This document shows, piece after piece, positions 55,759 through 64,000 of a stretch of 64,000 nt of DNA. The notes under the pieces are model-generated. The model made no database searches, was not told where the DNA came from, and saw only the letters and a list, made by a program, of their open reading frames with translations. Position 1 is the stretch's first letter; each line of letters opens with the position of its first letter. The position numbers and the translations under genes were made by a program. The stretch covers positions 558,001 to 622,000 of the forward strand of contig JAYWVB010000017.1 of the NCBI GenBank assembly GCA_039881045.1. Direction: 5' to 3'. Origin of the DNA: Chaetomium olivaceum (taxonomy: Eukaryota; Ascomycota; Sordariomycetes; Sordariales; Chaetomiaceae).

Positions 55759-56865
55759 CAAAGGTGATGGTCACGGGCTTGAATTAACCAATAGGGGGGG
55801 TATTAACGGCTACGGATTGGAATCCTAGAATCCTGGGGTGGCCTGGAACGCGGCACCCGACCGCTTTTGGCGCCTATTGAGGTCGGCGGAGGTCAACCTT
55901 AATGTAGAGGAAAGGGGCACGTTATGTTAGCCGGCTCTGGCTAAGATTCAACTAAACCTTAAATTGCTCATGAATAATACTTTTTGCTACTATTACACAA
56001 CTAAATCTCGTGGTGGGGGACCGGAATGAGAGAAGTTGTTGGCTGCGCCTCGATATCATCGGATGAGACTTTCACGCCAGTGTTGTTTCACCTACCGCCC
56101 CCACGGCCTCGACTGTGGCCGGTCACCCTTTGGCTAAAAAGACCGGACCTCAAAAGGGAACAAGATTCAGTAAAACGAAATTGAGCAATGGAATTAGTTG
56201 AATAGAAATTATGTAAATAGCTTTTTCAGGCTATTGGATGGCTTTTGTTTCCATAGAGGCTTGGCTGACATCTCACTCCCTGGATTATATGTGCCTACGT
56301 ACCTACCTAAGGAATCTGTACCTGGGGTTTGGCTTTTGTGGTCTATGGGGTTCCGGCCTAGTAGACCTTCTGGCCGCCAGTCTTATTTGTAGGTAGGACG
56401 ACAACTTAATCCTTTCCATCCAAGTGTTACAGGGTTAAATCCACGGCCGAAACCGAAGGGGAGCCCCTTGGACGTCCATGGCCCCGTTGAAGAAGGGTAT
56501 TACTTGACCCATTAGAAAAGCTTATCTGCATCCTATTACATATTGAATCCTGCACCATTTGAAACCTAGGCCAATATTTAGCCCAAGAAGACCTTGTGTG
56601 CAGGTCTTGGTTCGGGCGAGCTCCGTCTGGACGCTATGCACCCTAAATACTCTGTTCAACAACTGATGTTCTCATCTGCGGCGTGAGATCTTCCACATGG
56701 GTTCTTTTTTAACTGCCACAGATGGCTCTATAATCAATGTTATAACAACTCGCAAAGCACACAAATTCTTTTCTCTTGCTCCTTGTAGCCACACTCACCT
56801 TCCGCCTCGTGCTACTCGCAGTGCCTTTTCGTTGCCATCTCTACTCGTACTACGCAACCAACACA
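55759..56865. other. intergenic region containing MITE copy D
   Basis: 1.1 kb, A/T-rich, with a degraded MITE-like element at 56117-56358. No gene is supported; the last 100 nt are probably the GH71 leader. Confidence 0.55.
56117..56358. mobile_element. MITE-like element, copy D (degraded)
   Basis: About 240 bp. The left end GGTCACCCTTTGGC then AAAAAGACCGGACCTCAA matches the consensus end with mostly transition differences. The right end in reverse complement (GACCACAAAAGCCAAACCCC) also matches. It is the most diverged of the four copies, and several differences are C/T or G/A, as RIP would give. Confidence 0.5.
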
Positions 56866-58281
56866 ATGAAGAAGCTCCTACCAATCCTAACAGCCACCTG
56901 TTTAACCATCCAACAAGCTCGGGCAGCGAAAGAAGTCTTCGCCCACGTTATCGTGCGTCTAACCACCCCCCCACCCCCCCCCTCTAAACCCTCCCCCGCC
57001 TAATCCTACTAACACCCCTTTCCCGAGTCTCAGGTCGGCAACGTCCCCGCCTTCACCCTCGCTGACTGGGAGTCCGACATCAAGCTCGCCCAAGCCTCCA
57101 AGATTGACGGCTTCGCGCTCAACATCGCGGCCCAAGACCCCTCCAACGCCGCCTCCCTGGCCCTCGCCTTCCAGGCGGCCGTTGCCCTCAACTTCACCCT
57201 CTTCTTCTCGCTCGACTACCTCGCGCAGGGGCCCTGGCCCGCCGACGCCGTTATTGCGTTGCTGAAGGAATACACGCCTTCTCCGGCTTACTTCAAGCCT
57301 GACGGTGGTGACCGGCCGTTGGTCTCGACTTTTGAAGGGCCCGGGAACGCGGCGGATTGGGCGGGGATCAAGGCTGCGGTGGATGTGGTGTTTGTGCCGG
57401 ACTGGTCGTCGGTGGCGGCCACTGAGGCGGTAGGGCTTGGGGGTGGTGTGGTGGATGGGTTGTTTAGTTTTGATGCGTAGCCGGATGGTGCCACGAATAT
57501 CAGCACGGATGCGGACAAGGTGTTTCAGGAGGCGCTTGCGGCCGGGGAGAAGAAGTACATAATGCCGGTGGCGCCGTGGTTCTTTACTAACCTGCCTGGG
57601 TTTGGAGGGAAGAATTGGCTGTGGCGTGGTGATGGGTTGTGGGACCGTCGCTGGCGACAGGTGGCGGAGATGCAACCGGACTGAGTGGAGATTCTGACGT
57701 GGAATGACTTTGGGGAGTCGCACTACATAGGGCCTGTTCATGAGAAGGAACTGGGGCTATTCGAGAGCGCGGACGCGCCAGTCAACTATGTGCGCGGGAT
57801 GAGCCATGATGGGTGGAGGCGGTTCTTGCCGTTTTATATCGAGGTGTATAAGACCGGTTGGGTGCCAGACAGCGTTGGGGAGGAGGGTGTTATGGACTAC
57901 TATCGCACAGCGCCGGCGCTAGCGTGCCCTGGAGGCGGGACTACAGGGAACAATCCGGATGCTGGAGAGGTGGAGATGAAGCCGGAGGAGCTGGTCGAGG
58001 ATAATGTGTTCTACGCGGCGGTGTTGAACACGGATCAGGGGGTGACGGTCTCGGTGTCGATTGGGGGCAAAGAGTTGCCCGGTAAGCTCGATGAGATCCC
58101 GGCTGCTGGGGGTGGGACGCCGGGAGTGTATACCGGGGCGGTGCCGTTTGGCGAAAACACGGGGGATGTGGTTGTCACTATCTCAAGAGATGGAAAGGTT
58201 ATTGCTACGGCCGAGGGAGGGAAGGGGATCTCAACCCAGTGCGAGAACAATGTCCAGAACTGGAATGCTGTCGCAGTGTAA
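56866..58281 (+). pseudogene. GH71 alpha-1,3-glucanase (mutanase) with two premature stops
   Basis: Glycoside hydrolase family 71 enzymes cut alpha-1,3-glucan of fungal walls. Exon 1 (56866-56952) carries a secretion signal (MKKLLPILTATCLTIQQARA) and VFAHVI. An 81-nt intron with a CTAAC branch leads to exon 2 (57034-58281). Family features include VGNVPAFTLADWESDI, IDGFALNIA, PLVSTFEGPGNAADW, NLPGFGGKNWLWRGDGLW, VEILTWNDFGESHYIGP and a C-terminal beta domain. One frame runs the whole length, but TAG at 57478-57480 (after FSFDA, where homologs have Trp-Pro-Asp) and TGA at 57682-57684 (between QPD and VEILTW) interrupt it. Both fit TGG to stop by a G-to-A change, as RIP would give. Splice sites are intact, so inactivation looks recent. 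Confidence 0.85.
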
Positions 58282-59272
58282 GGTCTGACGCTGCACCGCA
58301 TATTTACTCAAAAGAAGACAGACCTTAGGGTACATGGTCGGTTCCAGGAAGGAAAACGAACGTCATCTAGGAGGCCAAAGAAACTGTAGTCTATTTTCCT
58401 CTACTTTCTCGACTTCTATTATTTGATTTCTTTCTGAATGTCGTATTCTTCTATTACCTTGAATTCCTCCCTTTTCTTTTCCCATTGCGCTTTTTGATTT
58501 CGGAGGGCGGCTCGGTATGGGTACATACCTCGGGATTCGGCGTTGGTTGTCCCCATAGCTTGCTTTTAGTCGCGGCCATGATGATGAACTTGGTGTTGAC
58601 GAACCAAATGGATCAGGGGGTTTGATCGGCGGTTGATCAACCTGTCACTGATTCAAGGAAGTCGACCTACATAGGGTGTAACAGTCTTTATGCATGCTTC
58701 ACTTTTCCGAGTCTAAAGTTGGCTTCCTTTGCTTTTATACGTCATGACTCCGGGCTCCGGGCCGGAAGTGGGCCAGGATCGGCATCCCCGTCCGACCCGG
58801 AATGCAAACCCCGCAACGCCTCAGGAGATGTCAGAGAGGGTGATAATCTGGTAGAGTAAAAAGGGAAAGGGGGTTGTTGGGTATCATCAAAAATGCTAAG
58901 GCTGCTGAATTAGTCTTCATACACCCCAGAAACAGTTGACTAGAGTCACACATGCTACGGTCTTCTAGGAGGCAGGGCTAGAGTTGGGATCTCATATTTC
59001 TTTATCCCCACCAAGGCGGCCGACTGCCGAGACCACAATTGGCTCCCGAATTCCTTGGATGACGTGGAGATCATCCCTGTTTGGCACCAACACCGCCCGG
59101 AGCACTTGCTCCTGTGACACCGGGGGTATACAGGTTTCAAGAAAACACCATCTTGGAAAACAGAGTATAAGGGCGGGACTTAAACCCGAGACGATTCGTT
59201 CTCCAGGTACCGCCACCTTGTTCACCAAAGACCGTATTGATCTCCCACAACTTGAACGATAGCTCTTACAAA
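58282..59272. other. intergenic region
   Basis: About 1 kb; T/C-rich near 58380-58500. No gene or RNA is supported. Confidence 0.55.
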
Positions 59273-60362
59273 ATGAACGCGGCGACGAGGACCCTGCGTC
59301 TCGCTACGCGGCAGCGCTTCGGCACCCGCATTGCCCAAACGACCACCAGCATCAGCCCACTCACCAGATTCACAGCCGTGAGGACCATTAACACCCCGCG
59401 CAAAGAACAACAAGTGTGGCCCACCGACACCACCAGCCCAGAGCCACGTTCACACCCCAACAGGGACAACAAGCCCGCTATAGACGAAAACGTCGGCGGG
59501 AAAGGGTTCGGCGACTTCAACGTAGCAGGCAAAGTGTTTGTCGTGACCGGCGGCGCCCAGGGGCTGGGTCTGACCATGGCCGAGGCACTGGTCGAAGCAG
59601 GCGGGAAGGGTAAGCAAGCTAACCACACCACACCCACCCCACAACATAAAACTAACACCACCTGCAGTCTACGCCCTCGACCGCTCCCCGGAACCCGACG
59701 AGCAATGGGCGGAAGCCATTGAGCGCGTGGTCCCCTCGGCCGGCGGCTCGCTGCACTACCGGCAGCAAAACGTCGCGGACACCGCCCACCTGGACCAGCT
59801 GATCGCCGCCATCGCGGACGAGAACGGCCGCCTGGACGGCGCGGTGGCTGCGGCGGGCGTGCAGCAGGTGACCGAGGCGCTGGACTACACGCCCGAGGAC
59901 GTGGCGCGCATGCTGGACGTCAACTACACGGGCGTGTTCATGACGGCGCAGTCGGTGGCGAGGCAGATGTTCAAGTACAAGACGCGGGGAGTATCTGTTT
60001 GATAGCGAGCATGTCGGGATTGGTGGCTAATAAGGGGCTGCTTTCGCCGGTGTATAACTCGAGCAAGGCGGCGGTGATTCAGTTGGCGCGGAATCTGGCG
60101 ATGGAGTGGAGTCCTGTGAGGGAGGATGGGACCGGGGGATTAGGGTCAATTGTATTAGTCCGGGCATATTATGACCCCGATGGTGTTGAAGAACTTTGAG
60201 GAAGTGCCCGGGTTGAGGGAGACGTGGGAGGGGGAGAATATGATGGGGCGGTTGGCGGAGACGACGGAGTTCAAGGGGGCAGTGTTGTTCTTGTTGAGTG
60301 GCGCGAGCAGTTTTATGACGGGGAGTAATCTGGTGATTGATGGGGGGCACACTGCGTGGTGA
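59273..60362 (+). CDS. short-chain dehydrogenase/reductase, probably mitochondrial (three frameshifts)
   Basis: Classical SDR of the sorbose-reductase / D-arabinitol-dehydrogenase-like group. Exon 1 (59273-59609) starts with an Arg/Thr-rich, acid-poor segment (MNAATRTLRLATRQRFGTR) that suits mitochondrial import. It then has VFVVTGGAQGLGLTMAEALV (TGxxxGxG). Exon 2 (59668-60362) has VYALDRSPEP, LDGAVAAAGVQ, MLDVNYTGVFMTAQ, IASMSGLVAN, the catalytic YNSSKAAV, a MTPMVL segment and LVIDGGHTAW at the end. Frame is lost by single missing bases at 59986-59989 (G4), near 60138 (GGATTAGG) and near 60166 (GGGCATATT). Restoring all three gives 344 aa. Three losses in 180 nt make this either the worst-sequenced gene of the window or a pseudogene. 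Confidence 0.8.
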
Positions 60363-60638
60363 TGCCAGTCCGGGAACGGGTCGCTCCCGGCTTGAGCAGG
60401 ATAGGAAAGGAGTGTTTTGTTTAGGGAGGGGAGAGCGAGCGATTTCAGGTTCAATTAAGAGTTTACAATTGTTCAGGTTTTCAAGCATCTAACTCCATTT
60501 TATTGCTATATTTTTACAAGAAAAAATTGATCTGACCCAGGAATATCAAAACGAGCTTGGGTGATACATAACGTCACTTACTTGGTAGTACTCCAGAATG
60601 TCGAAACCTTGATGCGTTCCACCACCCCTCGGCCACCC
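60363..60638. other. short intergenic region
   Basis: 3' flanks of two convergent genes; nothing recognised. Confidence 0.6.
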
Positions 60639-62331
60639 TCAATCGTTATCACATAAGCTCGAGAAGTTGAAAGTAGCCACTTGCATATTCTCAACACCCT
60701 TAGCCATCCTCGCTTGCTTCAACTCATTCTCCATGTCAGCCATCCAGACCTTGTCGTCGCAATCGCAATTAGCCCCGTGCAGCAAAGCGTGCCAGTGTCT
60801 GGCTTTGTTCTCGAGGGACCCGGGCGCTACCGTCCTGCGAATCTTAACCCCCGCCGTTTTTAGAGCCTTGTTGACATATGACTTGACCTCCTGCCAGTTC
60901 ATATTGGCCGGGGCGGCTGTTGTATCCGGCCTCCACGGGTGCGGGCCCAGGCGCAACACCTCGAACCGGTTGGGATCCCCGTTGCCCCAATTAAGCCATG
61001 GCTTAAGGCCGAATATCTGTATCGTCGTCAGGGAAGGGAAAGGCGATACGTGAGGGAGGGTCGCCGCTACGAGAACAAAGATACTCCTTGTCCGCGGGAC
61101 GTTGCTCTACTGTATTCGACAAGGCCTTCTTGTGCGGATCGAAACCACCTGCGTTTGGCCTGTGGTGCGTCACCGGCTCGCCCTCGGCCAAGTACAGGTC
61201 TTCCGTCACCAAAATCCATGGTCCATGGATTTCCTGTTGGACTTCGACTCCCGCCGTGTTCATGACGGTTGGGTTCAAGGCTTCCTCGACATTTGCAGCC
61301 ACGACAACCAAGGGGTCGTCGTGTTCAATTTGGAGAGCCATCCTGCGCTCTTTGGCCATGAATGTCACGTACTTCTCTAACTCTGTCTCATCGTCGTCAC
61401 CCCCTTTTCCGAATCTGTCCTCCAAGGACTGTGCAAGTTTGATTAGAGGCCTTAGGTTGGGAGGCGCCGTATTGCCGCCGGTACTCTTCCATATCTCGAC
61501 TACCTTGGACATAGCGTCACAGAGCCGGCGCAACGCTCTCCGGCCCAGGCCAAAGTGCCCTTCGTAGTCGCTCTGGCTGATGATTAGGGAGCAGACGTTA
61601 TCATGAAACTGGTGAAGATCAGCAATTGGGGCGGGCGCCATGCGGAAAAGGGCTTTGTCTTTATCGTCAGGGAAATGGGCGTTGCCAAAGTCGCCTAGGT
61701 AAAAGTCAGGTAGCATAGCATCCTCGGGCCAGTGAAGCCAGATGTTACCGTTGTGAACATCGCCGTGATAGAGAGGTTGGTCGCCAGCCGTGTACAGCCA
61801 TTGGAACGTGCTGAGGATTTGGCGGATCATTCTTGCAAGGATGGATGTCGGTATCGTCGGTGAGTCGGCTTCGGGTTCCTGCCACCGGATCTTGAGGCTC
61901 TGCCCATTGCACAGCTTCCAGTATGAGACAGAGTGGTACATAGAGTGCCCCCCCGCACTTGCGTGCTTAGACTTGATATATTCATGCCCGTAACAATTGA
62001 CAATGTAATGTGGGATGCCCAACTTAGCCCTGAAGGTCCGCTGGATCGTCTTGAGAATCCGGATCTCGTTCGGTTCCCTGAACGGCGGGAGCTCCTCTTC
62101 GCCCGTGTTAGAACGATCCAAGTGGCGCAAACGCCGGCAAGCGACCTTACGTACCAGGTTCGTTCCCGTCCCGATATCCTTGACCAGCTGGGCCACAGAC
62201 TCGACCCCAGTACCAATGTTACGGATAAAGACGAACTTCCGCCGGTCGGTCTCGAACACGTACATATACCCAGTCTCAGCCCCGCCGCCCGCGCTGTCAC
62301 CTTCAGGCGGTCCCGTCATAATGTCTTCCAT
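60639..62331 (-). CDS. protein-kinase-like domain protein (probable frameshift near the 3' end)
   Basis: Fungal kinase-like protein. From the ATG at 62331 (MEDIMTGPPEGD) the long frame runs to 61003. Kinase landmarks are LVRKVACRRL (ATP-site Lys), EPNEIRILK (alpha-C Glu), the catalytic loop PLYHGDVHNGNIWLHW (HxDxxxxN, with Gly for Arg) and YLGDFGNAHF (DFG), so the catalytic residues look complete. Spacing between them is typical of the small-molecule-kinase-like fungal families. A different frame continues downstream with FPSLTTIQIFGLKPWLNW, then RLGPHPWRPD, and a C-terminus ending NFSSLCDND at 60639. The switch occurs somewhere in 61020-61120 and could be an extra base or a missed intron. 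Substrate and role are unknown. Confidence 0.65.
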
Positions 62332-63067
62332 GGGTACCGACGAGCTCCGGGTGACCACGCGGCTGCTGTCTTCAATGTTTGCTATTCTGGTACCGAGGGG
62401 CAGGTAGCGTTTTGCTCTGAGACCTCTTCGAGGCTTTTGTCCAATGTTGCATGCTGCAGTTTAAATGTATATATTGGTCTGTACCATCAAGGACGGCAAT
62501 GTTGTTCATCTTCTTGGTCCCATGGCCTTATCGAAAAATGGAACACTCGGCAGTTGGCACTAGGACCAAGCCATATCAAAGGAGAGCTAATACCGTTACT
62601 CTTTTGCATGTTTCATCGAGGGTCACGGGAACAAAGAGAGTGCCATCGATGGTTGAAACTTCAGGCATAATGCCCAACCTGAGACAAGAAACTTACACTT
62701 GATTCTTGACTCTAGATAGCCGTTAAAGTGGTGGCTCAACCTCTTCAAAAACGCGCTGAGCTCAGTTGATGCTGTCAAGGTGGCGTCTCAGGGCGGTGAC
62801 GATTGCTGCACACCTCGTCCACCATAGTGTCTGCTCGGTGATCAGTCCTCATCTACAACTCCAGAACCGGAAAGCGACGAGTGAAAGTATGTATTTTCCT
62901 GTTTAAGGAGGCCCAGCGCGCCAAGTTGTCCCGGACAACCCCAGCACACCATCAGCCAAAAGCATGTACAACTGAAGGTTTCTAATTCTCTCTCTATCCT
63001 GCCGACCAGTGATCGGTGGGTGCAAAGGGCGGAAAGGAGGTGTCGCAGCCCGCGTCCCAAAAACATC
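62332..63067. other. intergenic region
   Basis: Upstream of the kinase-like gene and downstream of the small secreted peptide gene. No feature is supported. Confidence 0.55.
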
Positions 63068-63351
63068 TTAGCCCGCCGGGACGCACAAGGCGTCTTCGTC
63101 GAAGATGCCGCACTTCAGGCCAGCACAGCAGTCAGTGTCCACTCGGCAGGAGGTCAGGATCGAGTGACAAGCCTTTTGCCGTGTTAGACGGGAGTTTCGT
63201 ATGGACCATTGATCTTGTGAGATGAATTACTTACGGCCTTTCCAGAGAAATCCACCACGGCAAACTGTGCCTGGGCCTGGCGTCTTGGGAGGGCCATGCT
63301 CGCGACCAGGCCGAGCAGGAAGAACAGAACGACGTGAAATGAGGATTTCAT
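63068..63351 (-). CDS. small secreted cysteine-rich peptide with knottin-type spacing
   Basis: Two exons (63351-63235 and 63172-63068) separated by a 62-nt GTAAGT...AAAAG intron in phase 0 encode 73 aa. Residues 1-20 form a signal peptide (MKSSFHVVLFFLLGLVASMA). A short stretch with dibasic residues follows (LPRRQAQAQF), possibly a propeptide. The mature C-terminus has six cysteines spaced C-x6-C-x5-CC-x4-C-x8-C. This is the inhibitor-cystine-knot pattern, with the double Cys in the middle. All six are in exon 2, so leader and core are separated by the intron. Fungal members of this class include candidate effectors and antimicrobials; no specific activity can be claimed. Confidence 0.75.
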
Positions 63352-64000
63352 GTTGACGAGGTCAAAATGAACGAGGACCTGCCCAGTTCGACAACAAAGC
63401 ACGTCTTCTCCAGCCTGGGAGGAGAGAAAAGAAGAGAGGGTGAGCCAAAAAGCGTAAAAGAGGCAAAGTAAACGGCGTGGACCAGCGCCAACGGCACTCT
63501 CGCGCCTTAAGAATGCCACCTCTCAGCTCCGTTGCCTGCCTGCCCCTCTGAAACGGATTGCCAAGCGGGAGTGTGTTCGCCGTAAAACGTAAGCGGTGGA
63601 CCGCAATGGGGTTCGTCTGAAGGATGCTGAAATCCGAAACAACGTGGAGCGGTGGGGATGCACTAACGCGGGACTACGTGATATACCAGCAAATCATGTT
63701 AGTGCGTTTAATGGACAGACGAACGCATTGAGGGGGAGCGTTTCAGGTTAAATAGCCCGCCCACAAAAAGCGCTTGCACTTTTGTTGGTGTTACCCGGTT
63801 CGAGAGGCACGGGAGGGATCGGTTGGATCATCCGATCGGCGCTTTTCCTCGATCCAATTGTCGAGCTGTTGTTAGATGCCAACAGAGGGATGGCGCATGT
63901 TGCCTGTACTTGATTCGTTCCACTCAACACCAACTGCTGCTTATTCTGTTCAGCTGCCGTAGAAATGTGGCGTAATGACGGTGTGAGAATCATCAAGTCA
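63352..64000. other. right edge, promoter of the secreted peptide gene
   Basis: No gene is supported up to the end of the window. A minus-strand frame at 63748-63996 runs close to the edge and may be chance. Confidence 0.5.

Noticed and set aside
59166..59215. Possible tRNA T-arm on the minus strand (GGGTTTAAGTCCC)
   Set aside because: No matching acceptor, D or anticodon arms could be folded around it.

Overview
The window is nuclear DNA of a filamentous ascomycete, most likely a Sordariomycete (Sordariales-like). The genes carry short introns of about 50-150 nt with GT-AG ends and CTAAC-type branch sites. Coding sequence is GC-rich, and the products are typically fungal: a HET protein, a Zn2Cys6 regulator, a GH71 glucanase, a DUF3712 protein and a fungal protoglobin. 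I rebuilt about 22 protein-coding loci by joining exons by eye. No tRNA, rRNA, CRISPR or bacterial feature was found.

Layout. 1-7,665 is a gene-poor left flank. 7.7-10.4 kb is a heterokaryon-incompatibility (HET) gene. 12.9-31.7 kb holds an F-box protein, the mitochondrial Fe-S co-chaperone Jac1, COP9 signalosome subunit 4, an SGNH esterase, a flavocytochrome b2-like enzyme with a possible peroxisomal signal, a DUF3712 membrane protein and an HCNGP-domain protein. 32.1-40.1 kb holds the proteasome subunit Pre4 (beta7), glucosamine-6-phosphate synthase Gfa1 and the proteasomal ATPase Rpt4. 40.6-47.3 kb looks like a possible co-regulated group: a Zn2Cys6 factor divergent from an MBL-fold hydrolase, then a protoglobin and a Rossmann-fold protein. 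48.8-50.3 kb is glutamine synthetase with TGACTCA sites upstream. 51-64 kb is more accessory: an epimerase, a GNAT acetyltransferase, a GH71 pseudogene, a short-chain dehydrogenase, a kinase-like protein and a small secreted six-cysteine peptide with knottin spacing.

Two patterns cut across the window. First, eleven conserved genes, including ones essential in yeast (JAC1, PRE4, GFA1, GLN1), each carry one to three 1-2 nt frame breaks, often in C or G runs. The simplest reading is indel error in the assembly; a real biological cause would be remarkable. Second, four related elements of about 200-260 bp with terminal inverted repeats sit between genes. They look like a MITE family, and two copies in opposite orientation flank the 50.8-53.5 kb segment. 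The GH71 gene differs from the others: its frame is intact but has two premature stops, both explicable as Trp-to-stop G-to-A changes, as expected from RIP-like mutation.

All gene models are by eye. Intron positions were accepted where donor, acceptor, branch site and phase agreed. Function assignments rest on recognised family motifs, not on a database search.
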